Below, piece after piece: positions 45,059-55,932 of a DNA stretch of 64,000 nucleotides; position 1 is the first letter of the stretch, and every line of letters starts with the position of its first letter. The position numbers and the translations under genes were made by a program. The stretch is from the NCBI GenBank assembly GCA_965237765.1, contig OZ250157.1, positions 992,001 to 1,056,000 on the forward strand. Reading direction: 5' to 3'. The notes beneath the pieces are model-generated. The model did not search any database. It saw only the letters and a program-made list of their open reading frames with translations, and was not told the origin of the DNA. This stretch comes from WTGJ01 sp965237765 (GTDB taxonomy: Bacteria; Chloroflexota; Anaerolineae; Aggregatilineales; Phototrophicaceae).

Positions 45059-45457
45059 CTATGTCTCCGGGCGTTTGAAAGTAAAAATGAGCAGCTGTGC
45101 AAATACTGATTCAGAAACGGCTGAGACTTCCTCAGAATCGACCAGTTCCCAACCACGATCGCCGAGGGCGGCGAGGTATTGGGGCAATTCTGTATCGCCC
45201 GCCAGCAAGTCTTCGATGTAGGCGGTCTCACCAACGTTATCGGTTTCGTTGCCGAGTGCGGGAATGATGGTGACCTCTTCATTTTCAATAGCAAGGCCGA
45301 ACATCAGGTATTCCCAACGCTGGCCACGCCAATGCCTGGTCGCTGCTGAGGCGAGCAGGGCACTCGGCAACAGAATGGCAATGATGGCGAAAATGATGAT
45401 GTGTTTGGCGCCCAATCTAAATCGAGTCATGCGAACGGCTTCCATTCCCCACTCCAT
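45059..45457 (-). CDS. Membrane-anchored small protein of unknown function (DUF4177-like)
   Basis: 132 residues. One N-terminal hydrophobic segment (IIIFAIIAILLPSALLA) is followed by QRWEYLMFGLAIENEEVT and a C-terminal LAALGDRGWELVDSEEV, which is the DUF4177-type signature (WEY...LGxxGWELV). Three in-frame ATG codons (45457, 45445, 45430) compete for the start; the last begins just before the hydrophobic segment. The stop is immediately followed by the ATG of the next secreted-protein gene, making a two-gene unit. Function unknown. Confidence 0.65.
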   Translation of the reverse strand: MEWGMEAVRMTRFRLGAKHIIIFAIIAILLPSALLASAATRHWRGQRWEYLMFGLAIENEEVTIIPALGNETDNVGETAYIEDLLAGDTELPQYLAALGDRGWELVDSEEVSAVSESVFAQLLIFTFKRPET

Positions 45458-45530
45458 GCGTCGCTTATTGCCATTGTGCGCGAAAGCGACAATGCCGCAA
45501 ATTGCGAAGCAAGTTGCGGCCGCAAGCGAA

Positions 45531-45558
45531 AGCCCCGCCGGCCAACACCAGCGGGGCT
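45531..45558 (-). terminator. Probable terminator of the S41 peptidase gene
   Basis: AGCCCCGC (45531-45538) pairs with GCGGGGCT (45551-45558); on the minus strand TTTCGCTT follows the stem. It lies about 50 bp after the peptidase stop. The T-run is short. A TTGCGGCCGCAA palindrome follows at 45514-45525. Confidence 0.6.
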
Positions 45559-45610
45559 CGCGCAGATTGGCGCGACGGTGACAGGCGTTACCCGTCGCCG
45601 CGCGCTAGCA

Positions 45611-48139
45611 TCACTCGTCACCCTCTTCGCTATAACTCACGCTCAACGTATAGTTGCCCTCACCCTCATCCCGTACGCTGCTGACTTCCAGCAAGAGCGG
45701 GAAGTTCGGCGGGATTTCCAGCTCGAGGAAACCAGAATTCAAATCATCCAGATCATCATTGGCGAGCAGGACATTCTCGTCGGTATCCAGGATGCTCAGC
45801 ACCGTATCCAACTCGCCGGCTTCGTCGAAGAGGCGCATATCGAAAACCCCGCCCTCCCCGCTATCGAAGGCGTATTGCACTCGTTGGCCCGGCGCCAGCG
45901 TCCCGCTCACGCTCTCTCCCACCGCGATGCTGCCGCCATCGATGATTTCCAGCGAGGTGCGTTCCTCCAGGTAAGCGATGGCCGCCTCGAGCACGGGGTC
46001 GCCTTCGCTGAAAAGCGTCTCTTCATTCACCGGCACGCGCACGTCAGGGATGACGCCTACGCCCTCGAGGATGATGTCGCCTTCGGGGCCAATCGGGCGC
46101 ACGACAGAGAATTGCACGATTTCGCCGCCCGGCATCAAGAAGCGCTCCTGCGCGCCGGCGAGGCCGCCCGTCGGGTATTGCCCGACCGCCGCGCCGCGCC
46201 CACTGCTGGAGATGACGTGTGAGAAGAATTCACAGGCGCTACTGCAATGCGGGCCGATAAGGACAGCAATCTCGCCGTAATAACGCAATTCCTCAGGCGG
46301 CAAATACATGCGGCTCCGGAAGCGGTCATCCGTCACGAATTCGTCGAGGTCTTCGTCGTAGCTCCAGCCCTGGTCCAGCTCGAGCGCTTCGTCATAGAAG
46401 TAGCCAGCCATCTGGTCGACGAGGAAGCCGCTGCCGCCGCCATTCTGGCGCATATCGATGATGAGGCCGGGCGTCCCCGCGTCGTTCAACGCCACCATCA
46501 ACCGTTCCCAGAGTTGGATCTGCAACAAATCGTTATCGGAAAAGGTGTAGATTCGGGCGTAGACGAAGTCGTTATCTTCCAGCAGCTCATATTCCAGCGG
46601 CAGCTCAAAGCCGGTCAGCCCCACATTGAAAGAAGAGAAACGGAAACTATCGCGCTCGCCGCTGGGCTCGAGGGTAACTTCGGTAGCCTCTTCGGCGTCG
46701 GGGTTGCGGTAGGTGAGCGTCACGCTCTCGCCGAGGGGGTAGCGGGTGACGTAGCGCAATTGCTGCAGGCGGCGCTTGTGCTCGGTGCTGAAGGGGCTGG
46801 ACCAGGGCACGGTAGCCGCGATCGCCTCAGCGATGGGCTGGCCATTGATGACGATGATTTCCGCGCCGAGCTCGACGCCCGCGGCATGGGCCGGCTCGCC
46901 CTCGCCGTTGTGATTGACGACGACGCGCCCGTCATCCAGCTCACGGATGGCGATGCCCAGCCCGCCTGCCGTTTCCGATTGAAAGCCCTGGACATCAAAG
47001 GCGGAGCTGCCGTGGTGGCCGTCGTCGATCGCCCAGGTGTAGAGCATCAGCGCGCGCTGGTAGGCCTGCTCGTTGGCGGTGTCGATCTCGTCGGCTTCCA
47101 CCAACAGGGTATCGGCCTTGCCCTGTAACGTCGCGGCGGCGGCTTCGAGCGAGTCGACATCTTCCTCGCTCAAACTCTCATCCTCCGCTTCGGTGAGCAG
47201 CGCTTCCGCCAGCACGTTGCGTTCACCCGCCTGGTCGCGCACATCGCCCGCCTGCGCGGCCTCCGCGGCGAGTTCGGCGAAGGCCGGGCGGTGCTCGGCG
47301 GCGATCGCTTCCCAATCCACCGCTTTGAACTCGCTGAAGGCGTAGCGCGTGGACATGTGTTCCAGCATCGCGTCGAAGGCTTCGTCGTAGGCCAGCTCAG
47401 AGAAATCGTACAGCTCGGCGCCTTCGCCCTCGATCAAGTCGACGGTCGCTACGCGTGAGCGGTCGAAGGTGAAGGGATCATCATCCAGGTTGACCAGCGT
47501 ATAGCCCGCCGGCAAACCGACGATGGGGTCGTCCTCAGTGAAGAGCAGTCCATCATCGCCGAAGCCACTGGGGAAGCCCTGCGCCGCGTCGGGCGCATAG
47601 ACCAGCATCACGCCACCATCGATTTCGTAGAGCGTATCGATCGCGGTGCTCACATGAGTGGAGACGTAGGCGGTCGACCAGCCGCCGCCATAGAGGTCGC
47701 GCTGCTCCAAATAGGGATCGCCATAGACGTTGTTCCAGTAGGCGATGGCGTAGACCATGACGCCGCTATCGCTATCGCCGTCGTTATCGACATCGCGCAG
47801 GCTGGCGGCCGGCTCGATGGGCAGGCTGATGGAGTAGCTGAACGGCGAGGTGAAGAAATCCGAAGTGATTTGCCCGAGCACTTGCGAGGCGGGCGGCATG
47901 AGGAAATTCGCATCGCGGTCCACGAAGCCGGCCTGGTCCTCGAGGATGACGAGCGGCTCGGCGACGCCATCGGTGAAGAAGACGTTGGTATAGGCGACCT
48001 CGCCGGTGATGCGAACGGGTCCGCCTTCATCGTTTTGGATTGCGGCGGGCGGGAAGGGGGAATCCTGGGCGGCCAGCGGCGCTATTACCAATAACACCAG
48101 CAAACTACTGAAGAGCGCCAGACGGGCAATGCGGGACAT
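45611..48139 (-). CDS. Secreted S41-family (C-terminal-processing-type) protease
   Basis: 842 residues. A signal peptide ends APLAAQD, then a large N-terminal region of about 270 residues, an Ala/Glu-rich helical stretch, a PDZ-like domain (GLGIAIRELDDGRVVVNHNGEGEPAHAAG) and the S41 domain. The catalytic Ser is in HCSSACEFF, in the context VLIGPHCSSACEF, and the family's GQYPTGGLAG loop follows. The last 110 residues resemble a pre-peptidase C-terminal beta domain (LAPGQRVQYAFDSGEGG...). It is longer than ordinary CtpA (about 400-450). Good GAAAGGA ribosome site and a TATAAT box upstream. Confidence 0.88.
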   Translation of the reverse strand: MSRIARLALFSSLLVLLVIAPLAAQDSPFPPAAIQNDEGGPVRITGEVAYTNVFFTDGVAEPLVILEDQAGFVDRDANFLMPPASQVLGQITSDFFTSPFSYSISLPIEPAASLRDVDNDGDSDSGVMVYAIAYWNNVYGDPYLEQRDLYGGGWSTAYVSTHVSTAIDTLYEIDGGVMLVYAPDAAQGFPSGFGDDGLLFTEDDPIVGLPAGYTLVNLDDDPFTFDRSRVATVDLIEGEGAELYDFSELAYDEAFDAMLEHMSTRYAFSEFKAVDWEAIAAEHRPAFAELAAEAAQAGDVRDQAGERNVLAEALLTEAEDESLSEEDVDSLEAAAATLQGKADTLLVEADEIDTANEQAYQRALMLYTWAIDDGHHGSSAFDVQGFQSETAGGLGIAIRELDDGRVVVNHNGEGEPAHAAGVELGAEIIVINGQPIAEAIAATVPWSSPFSTEHKRRLQQLRYVTRYPLGESVTLTYRNPDAEEATEVTLEPSGERDSFRFSSFNVGLTGFELPLEYELLEDNDFVYARIYTFSDNDLLQIQLWERLMVALNDAGTPGLIIDMRQNGGGSGFLVDQMAGYFYDEALELDQGWSYDEDLDEFVTDDRFRSRMYLPPEELRYYGEIAVLIGPHCSSACEFFSHVISSSGRGAAVGQYPTGGLAGAQERFLMPGGEIVQFSVVRPIGPEGDIILEGVGVIPDVRVPVNEETLFSEGDPVLEAAIAYLEERTSLEIIDGGSIAVGESVSGTLAPGQRVQYAFDSGEGGVFDMRLFDEAGELDTVLSILDTDENVLLANDDLDDLNSGFLELEIPPNFPLLLEVSSVRDEGEGNYTLSVSYSEEGDE

Positions 48140-48175
48140 CGCGCGGTCCTTTCGTTACGGGTTTTGGGTAGTGTT

Positions 48176-48181
48176 ATTATA
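48176..48181 (-). promoter_or_regulatory. -10 box TATAAT of the S41 protease gene
   Basis: TATAAT on the minus strand, 36 bases before the ATG; the preceding CGC and the lack of a -35 box leave it moderately supported. Confidence 0.45.
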
Positions 48182-48302
48182 GCGAGCTGTGGAGTCTCGA
48201 CCCCGGCAATCGCCTGCCGGAGGATACTAGGGCGCAACGAATGGAACCGTGCAGTATCATATAAAGGAATATCATTGCCTAGTTTTGTGGGGCGAATAAA
48301 AA

Positions 48303-49586
48303 ATGGGCGATCTATTGCTGAATGCCGAATGGGCGAATTCCGTTGAGCATACAACACAAAGCGTACCTCGAATTGAATCGCTCACGGTCAAGAATTACCG
48401 CGCATTGCGCCATCTGGAGCTGAAAGACCTGACTCCTTTGACAGTCTTTCTAGGCCCCAACGCTTCCGGGAAATCTACGGTGTTTGATGTGTTCGCCTTC
48501 TTGTCTGAATGTTTTGGTGAAGGTCTGCGGCGCGCATGGGACCGACGCAATCGTTTCAAAGAGCTGATGACCAGAGGGTCCACTGGCTCGATAGAGATCG
48601 AAATAAAATACAGAGAGTATAAGGATAGACCTAAAGATAAAAATAACCCCCGAATAACCTATCACCTCGCCATTAAAGAGAATTCAACAGGTCCCTTTGT
48701 CGCTGAGGAATGGCTTGCTTGGCGACGAAAAGAACGAGGAAAACCTTTCCGGTTTCTCAACTTCCAAAACGGCAGGGGGGAAGTGATCAGTGGTGAGAAC
48801 CCTGAAGAGGATGACGAGCGCATACAGGAATCTTTGTCTGCCCCCGAAGTGCTGGCAGTCAACACATTGGGGCAATTGGCAAGACATCCAAGAGTGAACG
48901 CCTTGCGCTCGTTCATCACAGGATGGTATCTCTCCTACATTAGCGCCGACAACGCGCGTGTTGTTCCCGAATCCGGCCCGCAGGAACGACTTTCCCTAAC
49001 GGGTGATAATCTCCCGAACGTCATTCAGTATCTGCGGGAACAACATCCAAGCAGACTCGAGAGAATCCTGAAGATCCTCTCCCAGCGCGCCCCTCGTCTT
49101 GAAGAGGTAAAGGCAGAGGCAACTATCGATGGTCGTCTGGTTTTACAAATACGCGACGCCCCATTCAAAGACCCCGTTCTGGCGAAATATGCTTCCGACG
49201 GCACCCTCAAAATGCTGTCCTATCTCACAGTGCTGCATGACCCTGACCCACCGAAACTAATAGGAATCGAAGAGCCGGAGAATCATTTGCATCCCCGGCT
49301 GTTGCGGAGTCTGGCCGAAGAATGCCGTCAAGCATCCGCCAGAACTCAGCTGATGGTGACGACCCACTCGCCATATTTTGTGGACGGGCTGAAACCAGAG
49401 GAACTGTGGGTGTTGTACCGAGATGAGGAAGGGTACACCCAGGCCATTCGCGCATCGGAGATGAAATATGTGAATGGCTTAGTCGATGCGGGTGGACTGC
49501 TCGGAGATTTATGGATGGAAGGACACTTCCCGGCCGGTGACCCACTCACGAATTCCGGTGGTTGGCAGCAGAGACATCTCATCTGA
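48303..49586 (+). CDS. OLD/RecF-like AAA ATPase of a two-gene cassette
   Basis: 427 residues, an SMC/ABC-type ATPase of the AAA_15/AAA_21 class. The order is IESLTVKNYRALRHLEL, Walker A GPNASGKST (51-59), signature-like YASDGTLKMLSYL, Walker B PKLIGIEEPENHLHP and switch His in MVTTHSPYFVD. No nuclease domain is attached. Its stop overlaps the ATG of the next gene (TGATG), so they are translated together. Such ATPase + TOPRIM-like pairs occur in OLD, PARIS and related phage-defence systems. AT-rich codon use relative to neighbours suggests transfer. Confidence 0.88.
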   Translation: MGDLLLNAEWANSVEHTTQSVPRIESLTVKNYRALRHLELKDLTPLTVFLGPNASGKSTVFDVFAFLSECFGEGLRRAWDRRNRFKELMTRGSTGSIEIEIKYREYKDRPKDKNNPRITYHLAIKENSTGPFVAEEWLAWRRKERGKPFRFLNFQNGRGEVISGENPEEDDERIQESLSAPEVLAVNTLGQLARHPRVNALRSFITGWYLSYISADNARVVPESGPQERLSLTGDNLPNVIQYLREQHPSRLERILKILSQRAPRLEEVKAEATIDGRLVLQIRDAPFKDPVLAKYASDGTLKMLSYLTVLHDPDPPKLIGIEEPENHLHPRLLRSLAEECRQASARTQLMVTTHSPYFVDGLKPEELWVLYRDEEGYTQAIRASEMKYVNGLVDAGGLLGDLWMEGHFPAGDPLTNSGGWQQRHLI

Positions 49587-50197
49587 TGCATTTGGAATTC
49601 TTCGTAGAAGAACAATCCGCCGAAGCGGCGCTCAAAATCCTCATTCCGAGAATATTACCCGAAATCAGTTTTCACATTTATCCATTCCAAGGAAAGCAGA
49701 ATTTACTGAAAAACCTTCATAATCGCTTGATTGCATACAGAAATTGGATCACGGAAGAGTACAAAATCATTGTTCTGGTAGACCGCGATTCAGACGATTG
49801 TCATAAACTCAAAGACCGGCTGGAAACCATCGCCTCGAACGTTGGGTTGAAAACCCTGACCAGTTCGCCCGACCAACTCCAGGTCATCAACCGCATCGCC
49901 ATTGAGGAACTTGAGGCATGGTTCTTTGGTGATGCAGAAGCCATTCACAGGGCCTATCACCGTGTGCCAGCAACCTTAGGCAGGAAAGCGCCATATCACT
50001 ATCCAGATGCAATCAATGGTGGCACATGGGAGCGCCTAGAGAAAGTGTTGAAACATTCCCATCCCGGCGGCCTCGAGAAAATACGCGCCGCCCGAGACAT
50101 CTCTGCACACATGGACCCAGACCGCAACTGCTCGCCTAGTTTTCAGGTATTCCGGGACGCGCTGAAAAGTATCCCGGAGCAAGAACAGGGCGAGTAA
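49586..50197 (+). CDS. DUF4276-family TOPRIM-like protein
   Basis: 203 residues from ATG 49586, coupled to the upstream ATPase. N-terminal HLEFFVEEQSAEAAL puts acidic residues (E8/E9, E13) where TOPRIM folds have their conserved Glu, and IIVLVDRDSDD supplies the DxD pair (D66, D68). NRIAIEELEAWFFGDAEAI and the closing region are family typical. TOPRIM domains in OLD-like systems cut DNA or RNA under control of the ATPase; this role is inferred for DUF4276. Confidence 0.85.
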   Translation: MHLEFFVEEQSAEAALKILIPRILPEISFHIYPFQGKQNLLKNLHNRLIAYRNWITEEYKIIVLVDRDSDDCHKLKDRLETIASNVGLKTLTSSPDQLQVINRIAIEELEAWFFGDAEAIHRAYHRVPATLGRKAPYHYPDAINGGTWERLEKVLKHSHPGGLEKIRAARDISAHMDPDRNCSPSFQVFRDALKSIPEQEQGE

Positions 50198-50222
50198 TTC
50201 CACACGACAGTATATTCGCCCT

Positions 50223-50678
50223 TCACGAACGCCGGGCGCGCGGCCGCAACCTATCCCACACCGCCACCAGCAAACCTCCCACCAGCACCGGCCCCGCGGC
50301 CATCAGTTGCGCCGCTGGCGAAAGCCGCGCCGCCCGCGCGATGCCCCAGGCCAGCAACGCCAGCGAAGTGCCGATGATCGTCGAGGGAAGCAGCGCCGCG
50401 AACAGGCTACCACCGAATAATTTCATACCGACTGCTGGGTACAGCGCCGCCAGCGGCATCCAATAATCGATCGGATGCGTCACATCCGCCGGCGCCTGGT
50501 GGTATTGCCAGATGTAATCGATGACGAAACCGCGCCCGGCCACCAGGTTGCGCGCCAGGTTGTAGTAATGATTCGGATCAAACAAACCGGGGTGCTCGGC
50601 GAGGAGCGCCAATGCCAGGCGCAGCAGCCAGCCCACGAGCAGCAACAGGGCGAGCTGGCGGCCGGGGCGCTCGAGGCC
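50223..50678 (-). pseudogene. Truncated polytopic glycosyltransferase-like protein
   Basis: About 151 residues from ATG 50678 (the frame opens at 50792). Three or four membrane segments and LFDPNHYYNLARNLVAGRGFVIDYIWQYHQAP-type sequence resemble the first quarter of GT39-like glycosyltransferases of about 500 residues. The reading frame ends shortly after the fourth segment with a basic tail (WDRLRPRARRS), and the rest of the enzyme is missing, so it is probably a remnant. A 23-bp palindrome lies upstream. Confidence 0.55.
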
Positions 50679-50753
50679 CATTCGCGAAATCATCATCCCA
50701 CGCATTCTACTCGCATCGGTCGCCGGCGCTCTATCCTCGTTACCGTTGCGCTC

Positions 50754-50776
50754 AATTGTCACGACTCGTGACAATT
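50754..50776. promoter_or_regulatory. 23-bp palindromic operator candidate, copy 1
   Basis: Perfect inverted repeat: AATTGTCACGA, one central C, TCGTGACAATT. The identical 23 bases recur at 58740-58762. It lies 76 bp upstream of the truncated glycosyltransferase start. Confidence 0.75.
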
Positions 50777-50865
50777 CGGTTGTGCTACGCATAAAAGCGC
50801 GCGGCGCGCGTAGCCCGGGGGCCGCGCGCGCCGCGGAGGAAGAAGTGAACCCGGGGCGGGTTGCC

Positions 50866-51573
50866 CTAGGTCTTGATGATGTAGTTCAGGGAGAGGTAGG
50901 GGGGCATGTTGTTGTGGGCCTGGTCACCGCCCGTATTCTGAAGCGGGACATTCTCCCCCGTTTGCGAATTGAGAGGGTTTGAAGTGGAATCGTCAGATCG
51001 CCAACCACTCTCATTATGCCGCTGGGTAATTTCCACCTCCCAATTTCCTGACTCCTCCGGCTCATGTCTAGAGGATCTCCGTTGTCTAACGAGATGGCTA
51101 TGCGCGGGCATCTCATTGATTGTCAATGTATGCGTTTCCGCGCCGCCGCTGCCGGCCAGGCTATCTGCTTCCGCCGCCGTGACCACATCAGCGCTCGTGC
51201 CGCCCATATTGTCCAGACCCAACGGGAAGCGCCCGCGCAGGTCCGGCAGGTGGAAGGTGGTGTTGCCGTTACCCACGCCGTAGGTCGAGCCGATGACGCC
51301 GAAGAGCGAGGCGTAGGTCGTGCGGTTGATCTCCGCGCCATTGCAGAGTAGATAACCCTCCGGCGCCATCTCGCCCGCGTAGGGAAGGATCGCGCCCGTG
51401 GGCGTTGCGCCCTGTGCAGGGCTCATCGGTTGGTCCGGACTCGGTTGCGGTGAGCCGATATACACGCAGCCGGGCACGGTGATCGTGAGACTGCCCGTGC
51501 CGCCCTGTATTGGTGTATTCGGGGAAATGGCTGCTGTATCGTCAGCCCCGGCCCCTGCCGTACTTTCCGTCAT
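50866..51573 (-). CDS. Phage tail-collar-domain protein
   Basis: 235 residues. A Ser/Gly/Thr-rich N-terminus precedes a tail-collar module: GAILPYAGEMAPEGYLLCNGAEINRTTYASLFGVIGSTYG and TTFHLPDLRGRFPLG, with HSHL before a variable part and the classical end NNMPPYLSLNYIIKT. Similar proteins occur both in phage tails and as solitary chromosomal genes (for example MdpB-like). No other phage structural genes are near, so a solitary copy is likelier than a prophage. AAAGGAAA ribosome site. Confidence 0.85.
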   Translation of the reverse strand: MTESTAGAGADDTAAISPNTPIQGGTGSLTITVPGCVYIGSPQPSPDQPMSPAQGATPTGAILPYAGEMAPEGYLLCNGAEINRTTYASLFGVIGSTYGVGNGNTTFHLPDLRGRFPLGLDNMGGTSADVVTAAEADSLAGSGGAETHTLTINEMPAHSHLVRQRRSSRHEPEESGNWEVEITQRHNESGWRSDDSTSNPLNSQTGENVPLQNTGGDQAHNNMPPYLSLNYIIKT

Positions 51574-51762
51574 TGTTGTTTCCTTTCTCTCGTCTCTTGT
51601 CGGTCATTCCGCGCGGTAATGTGTTCTATCACGATTTCACGCCAGAACAGGCCCAACGAATTGTCCCTTTTTCCTACCACCTCTCGGGTTAGCTACCTCT
51701 GCTGAAATTCAACGCCCGCTCCGCTAAAATGAGCGCGACACGCGGTGAGGAGGAGCGCGACG

Positions 51763-53679
<1,917 letters not shown>

Positions 53680-53855
53680 GGGGGCGGCCGCTTCCTTTTC
53701 GGTTTGGGGTTCAGCGGGAATGCGGCGCGCAGCAGTTGTTTGGACCTTTATCCTCCACTAAGGCCAGTCCGAATCATTCACCCGCAAGATGGCTGCGTGT
53801 GCAAAGGGTAACGACTAGTTGCCAAGATATCGATCGTAAGGAATAACGCGATGTC

Positions 53856-54923
53856 CTAATAGTGTATTGCGGCTGAAATTAAATGGTCTGCATATTGGAA
53901 AATATCATCAACTGTATCGACGCGCACACGTTTTTCCTCGCCAGCGGGGAAAAAGCTCACGTATTTGACAGATCTATTGAAATGCAATCGGCACAGCGGT
54001 TTCCGATTGTTATTGTCTAGCAGGATACCACAATATGAACGCAAATCGCGAATGGTTATCCGCGCAGGGTCAACAGTCTCACGCAAAATAGACTTAACAA
54101 TAAAATAGCTTTCTAGTTCCTCCGGTGAGGTTATGATTGCATTTGATGATTCGGAACGGTTCGCATCATCGACATCTTCTTCGCCTATCTCGCCTTCATT
54201 ACCAGACGTAGATTCGATGGCGGTTTGCAGTCTAGTAGCGATCTTGTCATTGAGGAATTCGTGAAATGCTTGCTTAACGATTTCGGTGAATTCACTGACT
54301 ACGGATTCTCGTAGTCGCCCTGAATAGACGGGGCGAGTAAAGTGCCGTACAAAGTCTTCACTAGGATTGTTGTATTCGCTCTCCAGCAGGAGGCGGATTT
54401 CCCTTTTATATTTTAATTGTTTTGCGCTGGAAACGATTCGGTCTACATCAAATGCTGTCTTACAAAACTTCTTCAGTTGTCCAATCGGGCGTGGGTCAAA
54501 ATTTAAGATATCAACTATGAGGAACGGCTTTTCGTCCATGTGATTGGGCTTTTCTAAGTCTGAGTGAAAGCGATACTCCAGTCCATTGGTCAGGATGCCA
54601 ATACGGGCTTCAGTAACAGCAAAGTACCGAAATAGCTGTGATGCGTGCTCTTCATTTAGATTCGAAGTAGCGGACTTTACCTCGATCAGGATTATCGGCT
54701 TTCCGTCTTGAATAACTGCATAATCGACCTTTTCACCTTTCTTGGTACCGACGTCAGCGATGTACTCGGGCACCACTTCCCGAGGGTCAAACACGTTGTA
54801 ACCCAGCGCTTGGATGAAGGGCATGACAAAGGAGATTTTTGTGGCTTCCTCACTGCTGATGTGTTCGAGCTGGCGCGAAGCCTGGCTCGATAACTCGCGA
54901 ATACGGTCGACCAGTTCCATCAT
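53856..54923 (-). CDS. HSDR_N-type PD-(D/E)xK restriction nuclease-like protein
   Basis: 355 residues. The N-terminal 170 match the HSDR_N_2 domain: FVMPFIQALGYNVFDPREVVPEY, then catalytic KVDYAVIQDGKPIILIEVKSA with Asp and ExK, and QLFRYFAVTEARIGILTNGLEYRF. The rest lacks helicase motifs, so this is a solitary nuclease-like protein rather than type I HsdR, and no HsdM/HsdS is nearby. AT-rich compared with flanking genes. Start ATG 54923 overlaps the stop of a short upstream frame that ends SELVERGL. Confidence 0.82.
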   Translation of the reverse strand: MMELVDRIRELSSQASRQLEHISSEEATKISFVMPFIQALGYNVFDPREVVPEYIADVGTKKGEKVDYAVIQDGKPIILIEVKSATSNLNEEHASQLFRYFAVTEARIGILTNGLEYRFHSDLEKPNHMDEKPFLIVDILNFDPRPIGQLKKFCKTAFDVDRIVSSAKQLKYKREIRLLLESEYNNPSEDFVRHFTRPVYSGRLRESVVSEFTEIVKQAFHEFLNDKIATRLQTAIESTSGNEGEIGEEDVDDANRSESSNAIITSPEELESYFIVKSILRETVDPARITIRDLRSYCGILLDNNNRKPLCRLHFNRSVKYVSFFPAGEEKRVRVDTVDDIFQYADHLISAAIHY

Positions 54924-55041
54924 AAACCTCGTTCCACTAATTCAGAAACAATTTCGACATAATTTAGCACCACCAAATCAAAACTGAAAATTGCATTGAT
55001 TTCTATCCGCGGTTCGCCGCAGGCCCGCCCGACCGTCGTCC

Positions 55042-55932
55042 CTAACGCCCAGCCGTCACTTTCGGATCTAAGGCGTCGCGCATGGCGTCGCCGATGACGT
55101 TCAGCGCCAGCACCACCAGCGTGATGACCATGCCGGGGAAGAAGCTCAGCCACCATTCGTTGCGGATGAACGCGCGCCCATCAGCCAGCATCGCGCCCCA
55201 TTCCGGCGTGGACGGCGAACCGCCCAACCCCAGATAGCTCAAACTCGCGCCAGCGATGATCGCGCCAGAAACCGCCAGCGTCGTCAGCACGATGATGGGC
55301 GGGACAATGGCCGGCAGGACATGCAAGAACACGATGCGCAGCCCGCCCGCGCCTAGGCTGCGCGCCGCCAGCACGTATTCCATCTCCCGAATCGAGAGCG
55401 TATTGCCCCGCGTCAGGCGCGCGTAAGTCGGCAGCGAGAAGAAGGCCAGCGCAATGATGATGTTCTTCACATCCTGTCCGAGCACGGTGGAGAGCCAGAT
55501 GAGCAGGATGAGGCCGGGAAAGGCGAGGATGACATCCATCGCCCGCATGAAGAGGTTATCGAGCCAGCCGCCGAAGAAGCCTGCCAGCACACCCAATGGC
55601 ACACCCACCATCGACCCCAGCGCCACCGAGATTAGCCCCACTTGTAGCGAAATGCGCCCGCCATAAAGCGCGCGCGAGAAAACATCTCGCCCTAGCGAAT
55701 CGGTGCCGAAATAATGCAGCGCGCTCGGGGCCTGCTTTCGCTCCCGCACGATTTGCTCCAGCGGGTCATAGGGGGCCAGGTAATTGGCGAAGATGGCGGC
55801 CAGTGCGACCAGCACGAGCAAGAGCAAACAGGCGATGGCCACGTGGTTGCGCGCGAATTCGCGCCGCGCGCGCGCGTAATAGCCATAGTGTCGCTGGCCT
55901 TTCTGGAGCGTGACGGTAGCGGATTCGCTCAT
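55042..55932 (-). CDS. Dipeptide-type ABC transporter permease (DppC-like), second operon
   Basis: 296 residues, six membrane segments. ALHYFGTDSLGRDVFSRALYGGRISLQVG and the coupling loop MEYVLAARSLGAGGLRIVFLHVLP are family landmarks. Its ATG overlaps the stop of the DppB-like gene by four bases. Last gene of the operon; ATPases are not encoded here. Confidence 0.93.
   Translation of the reverse strand: MSESATVTLQKGQRHYGYYARARREFARNHVAIACLLLLVLVALAAIFANYLAPYDPLEQIVRERKQAPSALHYFGTDSLGRDVFSRALYGGRISLQVGLISVALGSMVGVPLGVLAGFFGGWLDNLFMRAMDVILAFPGLILLIWLSTVLGQDVKNIIIALAFFSLPTYARLTRGNTLSIREMEYVLAARSLGAGGLRIVFLHVLPAIVPPIIVLTTLAVSGAIIAGASLSYLGLGGSPSTPEWGAMLADGRAFIRNEWWLSFFPGMVITLVVLALNVIGDAMRDALDPKVTAGR

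Noticed and set aside
45514..45525. Another copy of the dispersed element (TTGCGGCCGCAA)
   Set aside because: Only the short palindromic core is shared; the flanking GCGCGTGC blocks are missing.
50866..51573. Prophage
   Set aside because: Only one tail-collar gene; no integrase, capsid, terminase or attachment sites around it.
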